Part shown: positions 11,074-22,830 of the stretch, piece after piece
Position numbering within the stretch: position 1 is the stretch's first letter
How the letters are laid out: every line of letters starts with the position of its first letter
Assembly (NCBI GenBank): GCA_964036315.1
Contig: OZ038510.1
Coordinates: 81,106,083 to 81,170,082 of the forward strand
Source: Acanthosepion esculentum
Lineage: Eukaryota; Mollusca; Cephalopoda; Sepiida; Sepiidae
Direction: 5' to 3'
DNA: 64,000 nucleotides
Notes under the pieces: model-generated
Databases searched by the model: none
Seen by the model: only the letters and a program-made list of their open reading frames with translations
What the model was told of the DNA's origin: nothing
Translations under genes and position numbers: made by a program

Positions 11074-11688
11074 GAGAGAGAGAGTGGGTTGTGATTAGCT
11101 TGTTGTGAAATCGCCTCAGAACGATATGCGTCTCTAGATTATTGTAGCTTGTTCGACGTTTCTGTTTCCAGTGGTAGTAATAATGGTAGCAGTAGTAGTT
11201 TTAGACGTTGGAGGAGTAATTCGCTTCTTCGTACGTATATCAACAAAATATGTAAGCGGGCGCCTGGCTCCAACCTCTGACGTCATTCCCAATCTCCGAC
11301 CTCTCTCTCCAGTTCGACTGTACTGGACCGCAGACCAGCCAACCACTCTGTCAACAGATTTCTGTGCGCGTTTATATAGATAAGCCTGAATGATCACAAA
11401 TCGACCCTTGCTCCCCACCCGATAATCATGAGCGTCGCTGTCAACCAAAACCATGGGAATTTCAAAAGTCCTTATTTGCTTACTCAGCCCTATTTATAAT
11501 TTTAACCGACAAAAGTTATTTCGCTCATTTCATTGTCTTTTCTAATGACCCAATTCCAAATGGCCGAGATCAGGTTTCCATCAGTAAACAAAATTGTTCT
11601 GATCTAATTTCGCTGTTCAAATCTACTCCAATTTCAATAAAAAAATATGTGTGTGTGTTTCTGTGTTTCTCAAACTCTCTATGTCATA
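10617..11688 (-). repeat. 5' LTR of the 4.0-11.7 kb element
   Basis: Direct repeat of 4031-5084, with scattered substitutions and a longer GA run (11040-11084). The TATA-like box is at 11498-11489 on the minus strand, so transcription would run leftward into gag. The right end reads tcata where the other copy reads tcaca. Confidence 0.88.
11489..11498 (-). promoter_or_regulatory. TATA-like box in the 5' LTR
   Basis: TATAAATAGG on the minus strand, kept in both LTRs; the probable core promoter of the element. Confidence 0.55.
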
Positions 11689-11725
11689 TTTTTGAAACAT
11701 GAAAACTCTTATATAGTAAAGAATA

Positions 11726-11733
<8 letters not shown>

Positions 11734-11797
<64 letters not shown>
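11734..11797. repeat. (TA)n microsatellite
   Basis: Pure TA run just outside the 5' LTR. Confidence 0.97.
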
Positions 11798-11799
<2 letters not shown>

Positions 11800-11884
11800 T
11801 AAACATTCAGGTTTGATAGAAGAAATTGTTATCATAGAACTTACGGTATTTACATTCATCGTTAAGATTTTATGAGATGAATTA

Positions 11885-12475
11885 TTTACATTCATCTTCA
11901 TTTTTCATCGTCAGTCATAATTATTAATTTTTGTGTAGTATTTACTTTCATCTTCATTTTTTATTAGATGAAGCATTGTCAGCAATTATTATTCATTTTT
12001 GACTAGTATTTACTTTCATCTTCATTTTTTATTAGATGAAGCATTGTGAGCCATTATTATTAATTTTTGACTAGTATTTATGTTCATCTTAATTTTTTAT
12101 TAGATGAATCATTTTCGGCCATTATTATTAATTTTTAACTAGTATTTACGTTCATCTTAATTTTTTATTAGATGAATCATTTTCGGCCATTATTATTAAT
12201 TTTTAACTAGGATTTACTTTCATCTGTATTTTCATATTAGATGAAATATTGTCAGCCATTATTAATTTTTGAAAAGTATTTACTTTCATCTTCACTTTTT
12301 ATTAGATGAAGCATTGTCAGCCATTATTATTAATTTTTGAAAAGTATTTACTTTCATCTTCACTTTTTATTAGATGAAGCATTGTCAGCCATTATTATTA
12401 ATTTTTGACTAGTATTTATTTTCATCTTCATTTAATATTAGATGTAGCATTGTCAGCAATTGTTATTGAATTTGA
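11885..12475. repeat. 68-bp tandem repeat, locus 1
   Basis: About 8-9 head-to-tail units with the landmarks gatgaagcattgtcagc, tattattaatttttgac and tttactttcatcttca. The same unit forms the larger array at 43235-44310. AT-rich, no coding potential. Confidence 0.93.
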
Positions 12476-13172
12476 CTCGAGAGCCATTCAAATGAGAGAG
12501 TTAGTGTTAAATTGTTAACCCATGGTACAAGCGGACACATTGTGAATGTTTATACCAACATTTAATTTAACTGGAAATACCTTTATTAGTAGTACTCACG
12601 CAATACAATTCTCGGGGGAAGACCAAACTAGAGGGTTACTGTTAAAATGTTCATAATATATGATATATATATTACCTGAACGACAGAGGAGTATAAGTAG
12701 GATAGATAACGATTGATCCTTGACATGAAGAGTTCGAGATGATTTTAGGTTTCGTTCCCTCGTGTGCTTGTTTCCCAATATGAAAATATTTTGGTAAAAT
12801 CATTATTGTCTCTGGTTACCTCAGATATATTCCAAGGTTAACCTCTCGTAACCTGATATTGCCAAAAATCATGTGTTGTTTTATTATTTCATATACACCC
12901 TTGTTCTAATTAATTGCTTTAGTTTTCTTTCTTTCAACATACGGTCAGTTTTAAACCCACTGGTGTGACATGGTGTAATCGATTTCCATTTTTTCCTCAG
13001 ATTTTGTCATTTGCATTGGTGTGCAGTGATACGAATCTGTTTTCGGTGTGTATGATGAAATTTGTTTGGCCTTGAAAAATGTTGCGTCATTCGTGAATGT
13101 ATCATATTTTCATCACGCCCAGACACTACTGTCTCGACTGTCGATTAGTTGTCCTACGACGATTGTTCTGCG
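12476..13172. other. no feature recognised
   Basis: Unique-looking AT-rich sequence; only a short non-descript ORF on the minus strand (12778-12596). Confidence 0.5.
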
Positions 13173-13261
13173 ATGGGCGTTACTCCAAAGAAGCATACGA
13201 AAATAGTAACGCTGCACGAACACACTGGCAAGCCTTACCAGTGAGCAAATCAAAGTACTAT

Positions 13262-13440
13262 AATTATATACCCGCTGCCCCACGCAGAAAGATTTGGCAC
13301 AAGGCCGAGTTTTAAAGTGGGGTATCCGAGCCCGTAGGCCCGGGTAAAAATTCCCTATAGACCACGTAAAAACGGGGTCAGTTGCCCGAGACGAGACTCT
13401 GCCCTTCGGCTGAGCCTCGTCTGGGGTATACCCTCTGACA
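13262..13440 (-). repeat. composite interspersed repeat, inverted copy
   Basis: Its reverse complement matches 21565-21720: shared blocks include ccagacgaggct, tcgtctcggg, gggtctacgggg-like text and cggccttgtgcc. It sits inside the Tc1/mariner relic. Confidence 0.65.
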
Positions 13441-13526
13441 TGTGCCAGGTAAGTATTATAGACTGGCCCGGAATCTCTCCTGATTTAAATCCAATCGAGA
13501 AACTGTGGACAATCTGCAAGGAGGGA

Positions 13527-13531
13527 CTAAC

Positions 13532-13578
<47 letters not shown>

Positions 13579-13700
13579 TGAACAGACTGAGATAGATAGA
13601 TAGATAGATAGATAGATATGAACAGACTAAGATAAATAGATATGAATATAGATAGATAGATAGATAGATAGAAAGATAGATAGATAGATATGAACAGACT

Positions 13701-13738
<38 letters not shown>

Positions 13739-13793
13739 TGAACAGACTAAGATAGAAAGATAGATAGATAGATAGATAGATAAGAACTGGCTG

Positions 13794-13834
<41 letters not shown>

Positions 13835-13930
13835 TGAACAGACTAAGATAGATATGAATATAGATAGATAGATAGATAGATATGAACAGACTAAGATAGA
13901 TAGATAGATAGATATGAACTGACTGAGATC
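13527..13930. repeat. compound (GATA)n array with TGAACAGACTAA spacers
   Basis: Blocks of GATA repeats separated by about ten copies of tatgaacagactaaga or close variants. Similar compound arrays occur at 39275-39530 and 41850-42510. Confidence 0.95.
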
Positions 13931-14000
13931 GATAGACTGGCCTGGAAACTCTCCTGATTTAAATCCAATCGAGAATCTGTGGCCACTCTGAAAGCAGCGA

Positions 14001-14648
14001 CTTTGCGGAATTTAAGAACTTTGCGAACATGTGCACTGGGTCATGTTTTCTTGGAAAAATACGAAAAAACTATAAATAATAACGTTTTACAAAACTGAGT
14101 ATCTGGATCTTCCCGTTTGACCGTGATATAACGAACATACACGTAAAAATATATACTTATATCGACTAAAGAATGACAATTAATATTTTTAACTTTGATT
14201 TTACCTTGTTAGTCGCTTTCTCTTATCCCCAGAACAAGAAAACACGTAGCTGTCAATTGTACACAGGGGAATAGTGTCGCAGAGTCGACATCCTATACAG
14301 TACAGGAAAGAAAACAGGTGGGGAAACAGAAGCAATTAAATATGAAATAGTTTGAAAGAAAGCACTTATTGTATATTCAAAATACTATTCGGTCTGAAGA
14401 AAAGAAACATTAGAAACCTATTTAGTAAGTTGCATTTAGAGAAAGCGTTCAGTAAAGTATGAACACTCCCATAATGACCGGTGAGGCGTGAAAAATAAAG
14501 ACAGAAAAAGATAATTTATTTTCAAAGTGACAGAAAAAAAATGAGCAAACTCAGAAACCGCAGGAAACAAGTCTTCTTGCTCAAAATACAAAAATGACCT
14601 AGAATAACTTTAAAAAAATGTTTAAATAACAAAGGAGGCAATTCCCTT
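14001..14648. other. no gene seen
   Basis: AT-rich sequence with no recognised element beyond the tail of the Tc1/mariner relic. Confidence 0.45.
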
Positions 14649-14654
14649 AACACT

Positions 14655-14698
<44 letters not shown>

Positions 14699-14700
14699 AC

Positions 14701-14733
<33 letters not shown>

Positions 14734-14788
14734 TATCCATGTATATATATATATCCATGTATATATATATACATTTATACATATATAA

Positions 14789-14832
<44 letters not shown>
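14649..14832. repeat. (CA)n/(TA)n microsatellite cluster
   Basis: CA run followed by interrupted TA tracts; ORFs here are simple-sequence artefacts. Confidence 0.95.
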
Positions 14833-14837
<5 letters not shown>

Positions 14838-14971
14838 TGAACATTGATGACAACACTCAGAGGCGACAGGCTGTTTCACGTTAAACCCAATCGTTAGGCC
14901 GCAAGTGTCTGGCTGTCGGTTCCTAGGAACTGAGCTGCTTGACCCTCATACGTCGAATACAACGAGAGAGT

Positions 14972-14975
<4 letters not shown>
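14833..14975 (-). repeat. Penelope-like 3' end, short copy
   Basis: agtgaacattgatgacaac and the following 60 bases match 840-895 and 15992-16065. It abuts a TA tract directly. The stretch from about 14910 (ctggctgtcggttcct ... gaatacaacg) recurs at 15348-15395. Confidence 0.55.
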
Positions 14976-15399
<424 letters not shown>

Positions 15400-15441
<42 letters not shown>

Positions 15442-15565
15442 AATATTAGTGTTTGACCTTCTTATATAATACACACACACACACACACGCACGCACACCA
15501 CACACACACATATATATATATAAATATATGTATATATATATGTCTATATATATATATATATATAG
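15400..15565. repeat. (TA)n / (CA)n microsatellites
   Basis: TA tract 15400-15438, CA tract 15470-15510, TA tracts to 15565. Confidence 0.95.
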
Positions 15566-15764
15566 GCAGTAACATTTCTTTCACACATCTTTCATTAGTA
15601 CGACAAATGAGGAAGATTTATTTTTTGTAATTACATTTTTAAACGCTCTTAGGGTTTCCGTTTTGTTGTAGTAAGGGAGTATAGAAATTTTTCACAATTT
15701 TCATTGTACCAAGCACTTTCAGCCTCCTCTTTAGACATTTTCAAAGGTATTTTGTTTTTGGTTT

Positions 15765-15878
<114 letters not shown>

Positions 15879-15900
15879 ATTATGTGGTGCAGGTTCAATT

Positions 15901-15949
15901 TATATTACGCGAATCATTCATTATCTGCTTTTCGTATGAATGATTCGCG

Positions 15950-15956
<7 letters not shown>
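15901..15956. repeat. perfect 21-bp inverted repeat (hairpin)
   Basis: Arms 15901-15921 and 15936-15956 are exact reverse complements (core acgcgaatcattcat / atgaatgattcgcgt), loop 14 bases. TA tracts flank it on both sides. Confidence 0.93.
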
Positions 15957-15996
<40 letters not shown>

Positions 15997-16082
15997 AGTG
16001 AACATTGAAGTCAACACTCAGAGGCGACAAGCTGTTTCATGCTAAACGCAATCGACAGGCCGCGAGTTTTGGATTTTTTCTC

Positions 16083-16119
<37 letters not shown>
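15957..16119. repeat. TA tracts flanking a Penelope-like 3' end
   Basis: TA to 15992, then the Penelope-like terminal segment 15992-16065, then TA 16085-16119. Confidence 0.8.
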
Positions 16120-16121
<2 letters not shown>

Positions 16122-16300
16122 TCAGTGGTGCATTGTGGTAATCCATTCTTGCGATTATTTTGACGGGAGTGGCTTGTTTATTTATTTATTCGGGTTAATT
16201 TATTTTACTTTTTTGTTTTCATTTTTTATTTTCTATATATATTTATTCTTGTCGATTTTCGATGTTTTATTAACGTAGTAAAAAAAATTGGGGGAATTTG
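15992..16300 (-). mobile_element. Penelope-like element 3' region, second long copy
   Basis: Matches 835-1130 over the 3' terminus, the cagtggtgcattgtgg landmark, a T-rich middle and tattaacgtagtaaaa. It runs into the assembly gap, so the rest of the element may be hidden there. Confidence 0.6.
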
Positions 16301-16500
16301 NNNNNNNNNNNNNNNNNNNNNNNNNNNNNNNNNNNNNNNNNNNNNNNNNNNNNNNNNNNNNNNNNNNNNNNNNNNNNNNNNNNNNNNNNNNNNNNNNNNN
16401 NNNNNNNNNNNNNNNNNNNNNNNNNNNNNNNNNNNNNNNNNNNNNNNNNNNNNNNNNNNNNNNNNNNNNNNNNNNNNNNNNNNNNNNNNNNNNNNNNNNN
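16301..16500. other. assembly gap (200 N)
   Basis: Run of unknown bases; the round length suggests a placeholder and not a measured distance. Confidence 1.
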
Positions 16501-16950
16501 ATAAAACAGGAATGAGTCAACAGGGTATATGCAAGATAGCGGCTTGGAACTAAGGGATGTAACTCGTGTGAATATTTGCCAGGGAGAGATTAGCTCTAAG
16601 CAAGGTACCATTTCATCTATGGGAAAGTGGGTGTAGCGTGGAAAATAATTCATCACTCACAAGGCGGCTTAAACGTTTCTGGTTGATTGATTTTTTCTCT
16701 CGGCTTACCGACTCTCTGTGGGTTATTTACAAGCAGAAATATAATTTGAATTGTTAGAAAAGGTCTTTTCGTTTTAAGAATGGCTATTGCATCAGAAAAG
16801 TGTTTTAGGATAAAAATCATTTCACCAGATACAAGTCCTACTGTTAAAACTATAGTGGCGTAGTAAATGGGTTCATCATTTCCAAAGGATATTTGCATGT
16901 AAGTGGATGTAACGAACCCGACTGGAATTCGAAATGAGCGATCTGATTTC
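16501..16950. other. no feature recognised
   Basis: AT-rich; the minus-strand ORF reaching in from 17036 is only LINE-like at its start. Confidence 0.4.
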
Positions 16951-16954
16951 TCAT

Positions 16955-17230
16955 TCCAAAACTCATTCTCAACTCTATAAGGACTGCTGAATGAGGACCG
17001 GGCAACTCCAGTTTCGATATGGCAGCAATATTTCATTTTTGGTCGGACCAGATTCTTATAAGGATGAAGCGAGGCTAAAGAGCTCCATCAAGACAGGAAA
17101 GTAATGATTGGGCAGCTCCAGCCCAGATATGACAACAATAGTCCATTTTAGTTTCGAGTTGACTCTTGTAAGGATGAAGCCAGGCTAAAGAACTCTATCA
17201 ACGCTGGAAAGTATGGAAAGCTTTACACCA
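16955..17230 (-). pseudogene. non-LTR retrotransposon RT tail, two tandem fragments
   Basis: Two short copies of the region just after the RT domain of a jockey-type LINE: MKYCCHIETGVARSSFSS (from 17036 leftwards) and a second copy reading DYCCHIWAGAAQS near 17155-17110. The motif YCCHIW-x-GA is characteristic of the same LINE group as the fragments at 29455-30120 and 38655-39120. Too short and broken to be functional. Confidence 0.55.
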
Positions 17231-17525
17231 AAACTTTCGTAATAATTCACACCTAATAAAGAAAAGGAATCTGAGATAAATTGCTCATACTTTGGTTTTG
17301 AAACGTCCAACCTTTATCCAATCGACTGATATAATTGTAATGACAAAAGTAGCATATTCAGGCTTTAAGAAAGCCTTATTAAACTAAGAATACAAGTCCT
17401 AGTAAACAGAAATAGCTCCCTCAAAGTGGAGAGTAGCAAAACAAGGGGAGACCACTCTTGATAATTCATAACAATAACTTTGCGATATGTTAACATTTTG
17501 ACAAAAATAATGAATGCAAGCAAAT
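17231..17525. other. no feature recognised
   Basis: AT-rich with no ORF of note; a (TTTA)n run follows at 17526-17560. Confidence 0.4.
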
Positions 17526-17639
17526 GTTTTTATTTATTTATTTATTTATTTATTTATTACCTCGTTGGAACTAAAATCTTTTTTGAGTACTGTGGAGCTT
17601 CCAGAATTGAACCGTCTACTTAATATGTTATACTAACAC

Positions 17640-17945
17640 CAAAAATTAGATTCATAGCTTTTACCAATTTTTGAGCATTTAGATTTAGATATCGTCTGAG
17701 ACAATTTACAGAAATACCTAATTTCTGCAGGTTTTTGCTTACAAATTGACTTCAAAATTTTATTATTTCAAGAATAAATCCGAGTAAAGTTGATATTTTT
17801 GTATCAGATACATTGAATGGAAAATTATATTAAAAGCAAAATTCTAATTATGAATTACCTCAAACGAATATGCATGCTTTTATTGTATTCGATAAATAAA
17901 ATGTAAAAAAAAATTGTGAAAGATTAATAAAAAAAGCTACTCAAG
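17640..17945. repeat. diverged direct repeat, copy 1
   Basis: Aligns with 19419-19720 (shared: tctgagcattta-like text, acagaaatacctaatttctg, caaaattttattatttcaag, atcagatacattgaatgga). A third partial copy is at 18265-18420. Confidence 0.75.
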
Positions 17946-18265
17946 TTTGGGTGTCAAATATTTGCCCATAGCTGGGACCCTAACAGGTGCTACCACCCCG
18001 GGTCAGGGTGGACATGGGAACGCCAGGAAATAAAATGTGGTTCCATGCTCTTCAAAACCTCCTGATCAGAGGTCTTACTTCCGGATATAGTTTATCGTCA
18101 TATCCATGACGACCGGTTTTCTGTAATACCTACCGATCACATTTGCATATTCAAATCTTCTTTTACGTTTTACGAGGCCTGATCAGAAGCCTTGCTGTTG
18201 GACGTAGTTTATCGTCTTACCCAGAACGCGGATGTAGTTTATCGTCATACCCAGGACGGATTAGG
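17946..18265 (+). repeat. composite interspersed repeat
   Basis: Contains tttgcccatagctggg, ctaacaggtgctaccacc, gggtcagggtgga, cctcctgatcagaggtctt and two copies of gtttatcgtc-containing units. Related copies lie at 21935-22085, 34925-35125 and 63600-63790. Confidence 0.8.
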
Positions 18266-18426
18266 TACATTGAATGGAAAATATATAAAAGCAGAATTCA
18301 TATTATAGATCACGACAAGAAAAATATGCATTTGTTTTACTGTATTCGATAAGTAAAATATTTAAAAAATTGTGAAAGATTTTAAAAAAACCTACTCATT
18401 GAGCTTGTCAGATCATAATTAATAAG

Positions 18427-18431
<5 letters not shown>

Positions 18432-18470
<39 letters not shown>
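18432..18470. repeat. (TA)n microsatellite
   Basis: Pure TA, directly abutting the left arm of the inverted repeat. Confidence 0.97.
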
Positions 18471-18473
<3 letters not shown>

Positions 18474-18824
18474 AAGACATTTTTGATATGTTTAACGTTC
18501 TTTTTATAGGTACAAGTATTTAAGTAAATGCTCTGTTTTATAATAAACAGTATTAAATAACATTTACCGGCCTGAATGTCCGAGAAATTTTCATAGAAAA
18601 TTTTCGTTCTCCGACAGGAATCGAACCTGTATCCTATACGCGAAATGACGGTTCCATATAGGATACAGGTTCGATTCCTGTCGGAAAACGAAAATTTTCT
18701 ATGACAATTTCTCGGACATTCAGGCCGGTAAATGTCGTTTAATACTGTTTATTATAAACAGAGCATTTACTTAAATACTTGTATCTATAAAAAGAACGTT
18801 AAACATATCAAAAATGTCTTTAAA
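18470..18824. mobile_element. foldback-type element: near-perfect inverted repeat with tRNA T-arm-like halves at its centre
   Basis: Arms of about 170 bases (18470-18640 and 18655-18824) are near-exact reverse complements with a 14-base spacer. The centre of each arm contains a tRNA T-arm (GGTTCGATTCC on the right arm, its complement on the left) with the acceptor-like TCGGA. TA tracts flank it on both sides. A related copy at 45961-46340 carries a whole tRNA-like fold in the middle. No protein is encoded; it would need enzymes from elsewhere to move. Confidence 0.85.
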
Positions 18825-18854
18825 TAATAAATTGTCGGACTCTGTCCAATTCAA

Positions 18855-19418
<564 letters not shown>

Positions 19419-19420
<2 letters not shown>

Positions 19421-20137
19421 AATTAGATTCATAATTTTTACTAATATCTGAGCATTTAATTTTAGAGATCGCCTGAGAAAATCTACAGAAATACCTAATT
19501 TCTGCAGGTCTTTGCTTACAGACTTACTTCAAAATTTTATTATTTCAAGAATAAATCCAAATAAAGTCGATATTTTATATCAGATACATTGAATGGAAAA
19601 TAAATCCAAACCAGACTTCGAATTATGAATCACCACAAACAAAATATACAATTTTTTTTACTGTATTCTATAACTATAAACTAAGACAAAAATTGTAAAA
19701 TATTACAAAAAAGGGAACTCCATGAATAACATTTGTTAGATTATAATTTTTAAAAACAAAAAATAGTTAAAAGTGTCTATAACACCATAATACTGATGGG
19801 CACAAATTATGTTTTAAATTTACATTGTTTATTAAAAATCACACTAAAACTACTGTACTGTAAAACATAAGACAACGTAATGTAGCTAAGTTGTATAAAC
19901 TCTCTTTGAAGTTAATGAAGGTCTTATTTGATGTTCGAACGATTTAGTAATAATATGCTTGCTCCCTGCTTAAAATTTGTAAAACTTCAGGAAATTATAA
20001 ATTCTATAAACGTTTAATCTAAACTTAATCTTTAAAAATATCTCCTTAAAAATGGTGATGATTTGGAAAAAAAACAAATTCTGTCTTTATTTATCATGTG
20101 AAACCCCAAAATTCAAACTGAAATCACGGTTCCAAAA
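19419..20137. repeat. diverged direct repeat, copy 2
   Basis: Homologous to 17640-17945 and 18990-19330 together, so the complete unit is about 700 bases and copy 1 has been opened by later insertions (composite repeat, foldback element and TA tracts). Confidence 0.7.
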
Positions 20138-20843
20138 TCAACCAGCCTTATTGCAACAAATGACAGACATTGATCCGCAGAAAGCGAATGAGGAAAGTAG
20201 GGTCTGGATGAGTTGGTGTCTTTCTTTTCCTTTGGCACTGTTGGTTTGCGGACAGGGGAAAAACCCCAACCCCGCTTTGCCTTTAGCTATTGACCCTAAT
20301 ATAGCTTTATGCCTAAGTCTCTCCTCCGCCACTCACAACTCTCCTTCCGCGCTCCATTTCCTGCCAGATCTTGTTTGAATTCCTGCTGCTGCTACTTTTG
20401 GATCTTTAGATTCTGCATACTGCAGCTGTTCTCTCGTTTTCGTGATTTTGAATTCCTCCACGAGGCTGCTAAATGGGAGGCGCAATGCGTTGCTGTTCCC
20501 ATAGAGGGCCGCACCACTTAAGCATTTCGGTAAACCCAGCCGCCTTCTCAAACGATTGATAATTGCTATGTCTAACGTTTCCACGGTGGTAATCGGAACA
20601 TCATAGACGAGCAATGGCCACAATATCCGGGGCAAAACTGCATGCTGGAAGAGCCATGCCTTAAAACGTCCTGGCAATCCAGAATTTGTCGATCTTCATC
20701 AGCCACTCCTCAAGATCTTTTATAGTCTTCTGGATCGCGGCTTTGTCCTTCAGACTGCTGTTGAAAGTCTTGCCCAAGCTCTTAACAGGCTTTTCACTCA
20801 GAGTAGGAATTGTTTCGCCTGCGACTGTAAACCGGATAATTGT
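20138..20843 (-). pseudogene. non-LTR retrotransposon ORF2 C-terminus, broken
   Basis: Minus-strand tail of a LINE reverse-transcriptase protein beyond the RT domain. Pieces in order: 20843-20680 contains GETIPTLSEKPVKSLGKTF; 20677-20333 contains GRFKAWLFQHAVLPRILWPL and GLPKCLSGAALYG; 20332-20138 contains EERLRHKAILGSIAKGKAGLG. This succession is familiar from LINE proteins of fish and molluscs. A frameshift near 20680 and one near 20333 break it. The RT catalytic part is not present. It appears inserted within the direct repeat, since repeat text resumes at 20835. Confidence 0.75.
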
Positions 20844-20960
20844 ATAATTTCTCTTTGAAGTAAATGAAGATCATTTTTTGATGTTCCAACGATTTAGTAA
20901 TAATAAGCTTGCTCCTTGCTTCTTATCCATATAAAAATTATAAAGCTTCAATATCGTACC
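20835..20960. repeat. diverged direct repeat, third partial copy
   Basis: tctctttgaagtaaatgaag and cgatttagtaataataagct match 19895-19960. Confidence 0.65.
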
Positions 20961-20964
20961 GAAT

Positions 20965-21790
20965 GATGAAAGTAGGAGCTGGGCTATTTTGGAACCCAGC
21001 AAGGATGCACACGCTCGGGCTTCCCACATTAAACTGATCCTGGGTCGGTTGGTTGGTTGTTTTTGTCTAGCGGCATATCAACATATCTATGGGTCATTTA
21101 ATGCCGAAATCTACATATTTGGTACGCAATTTTATATCTTCAACTATAGATATTTTGTACATAATTTTATACTTTGAAGGTAAATACATGTTTTTTTAGA
21201 TATATATTTTGTAGATGTTTAAATGTATTGCTGGTAATTTTACTATGAAAATATACTTTTATACTAGTACTGTATTGATTGTTATTTTGATCTAAAATGT
21301 ACTATTACTGGTCATTTTTTAATAAATATTTGCTAGTATTTTTACCATAAAGTATTTTTATACTTACTTAGTGAATCCCCAAACTAAAGTCAAAGCACTA
21401 TTTTCCCATAGCTGGAACCTAAACTGTTGTAGCATACCTACGGACGATAATTGGTATGTCCCCATTCACATAAATACAGTAGTAAATACTGTATGTTGGT
21501 CTGCAGTTAGCGATTCATCTCTAGCTGTGCTGGTCAAACTCTCTGCCTCCGGGCAGAGAGGTTCTCCAGACGAGGCTATGTTGAAGGGTAGAGTCTTGTC
21601 TCGGGAAGCAGCTACCCGATCCGGTTTTATACGGGTCTACGGGGAATCTTTGGCCGAGCCTACTGGCTCGGATATTCCACATTAAATTCGGCCTTGTGCC
21701 CTATCTGACCGCGTGGGGCGGTTGGTAGATATCCTGCAGTTGGAGATTCATCGTGGAATTCACTTGACTCACTTCTAACAGTTGACTGCT
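20965..21790 (+). repeat. composite interspersed repeat, long copy
   Basis: Begins with the head motif ggcatatcaac ... gggtcatttaatgccgaaa (21070-21105), continues with short attgctggtaat-type units, then ttttcccatagctgg (21400) and the block also found inverted at 13262-13440. The head motif is what is tandemly amplified at 33430-34620. The 104-codon plus-strand ORF here is not recognisable. Confidence 0.65.
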
Positions 21791-21934
21791 TTTTCCACAC
21801 GCCGCTGGCGAATCTTATATGTGTTGTTCTTGTCCTAAGTATTATCGTTCATCACCAACCTTCGTGTGATTATTCTATTCAGTAATCTTCCCTGGGTTAA
21901 AACATTTTGGCGACGAGGATAAGATAAAAATTAC

Positions 21935-22090
21935 AAACAGGTGGTACCACCTCGGGTCAGAGTGGACCTGGGAACAACAGCAATTAAGTTACTGTTCCAC
22001 GCTCCTCAAAACCTCTAACCTTTCGATTAGATGTACTTCTGCCAGATAGACCTTATGCCAAATCCTGCCAGCGTGGGGGTCAAGTAAATA
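21935..22090 (+). repeat. composite interspersed repeat, short copy
   Basis: Shared text: aggtggtaccacctcgggtc, gaacaacagcaattaag, ccacgctcctcaaaacctc. Confidence 0.7.
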
Positions 22091-22830
22091 CTAAGTTCTC
22101 CTAATCGCTAACGCTGACAGTAATAATAGCCGTTTTTTTATAAGGTAACATTCGGCATTCATTGATCGAGCGGCCAGTGTTATTCAAATTAAGCATTTCT
22201 TCACTCACTGGCCATCAAACTGGAATGAAAGTGCAGAATCTGCATTTATCTCTCTATTGTGTCTTTATCTTCGGACACAGCACAGCTAAATTGTGTTTTT
22301 GTTATCCTCGAGTGGAGTGTAACTAAAAATATTGAGTGGTGTCCTGTCTCGAGAAACAGCTACCCGCGACATTGCACCCCTCATTGCACTAAAGAGTGGA
22401 GATCACAAGTAATACCGATGACATCGTTGGGTTATTTTTGGACATAGCCCGGATGCAGGTGCTCTGGTCCCCCAAATTAAACAGACCTTGTGCCACACTC
22501 TGCCAACGGCAATTAAATACTAAGTGTAGTATCTGTTATCTTAATTTTTAATGATTTTGGTAATATTAATCATTTCTTTGTAAGGAAATATTTAGCATTC
22601 GTTGGCAGCTAATATTACTTGAGTTACGCTTTTCTTCTCTCTCTGGCTGTCGGGCTGAGATCTAAGTGTAGTATCTGTTCTCTTCATTTCTTATAACAAT
22701 GGTAATGTGAGCCATTTATTTATAAGGAAACATTTGACATTCATTAAACGAGAAGCCAGTGTTACTCGAGTTACTCTTTTCCCTGGCCACTGGGAAAGAA
22801 AAATTGTATCAGCTCAATTTTATGATATCG
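22090..22830. repeat. three diverged direct repeats of about 155-200 bases
   Basis: Units begin near 22088, 22512 and 22668 with actaagtgtagtatctgtt-type text and contain ataaggaaacatttgacatt and gccagtgttactcgagttac variants. A composite-repeat segment (22300-22510) separates the first from the second. Confidence 0.65.

Larger units (their letters stand above)
4030..11688 (-). mobile_element. LTR retrotransposon / endogenous retrovirus-like element with F-type envelope, deleted and non-functional
   Basis: Bounded by two direct repeats of about 1.05-1.07 kb. Reading on the minus strand the order is LTR, gag remains, integrase, envelope, polypurine tract, LTR, as in Ty3/Gypsy elements that have acquired an env gene. 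Only about 280 bases separate the gag zinc knuckle (9363) from the start of the integrase ORF (9082), so protease, reverse transcriptase and RNase H have been lost. Every gene carries stops or frameshifts. A possible 5-bp target duplication (ttttt at 4025-4029 and 11689-11693) is low-complexity and not strong. The insertion lies beside the repeat at 3930-4020. Confidence 0.88.
13173..14000 (+). pseudogene. Tc1/mariner-like transposase relic, split
   Basis: Decayed DNA transposon. 13173-13243 encodes a start resembling Tc1/mariner transposase N-termini (MGVTPKKHTKIVTLHEHTGK) before a stop. 13461-13526 encodes the C-terminal catalytic signature DWPGISPDLNPIEKLW, in which the D and E positions belong to the DDE/D triad region. 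The same signature recurs at 13935-14000 (DWPGNSPDLNPIENLW). The middle of the gene is missing, replaced partly by an interspersed repeat in inverted orientation (13262-13440), and a GATA array lies between the two copies of the tail. Confidence 0.75.

Noticed and set aside
21760..21925. Solo LTR ending at aaaacattttggcgacgagg
   Set aside because: The end resembles an LTR-primer-site junction, but I found no matching start, paired copy or target duplication.
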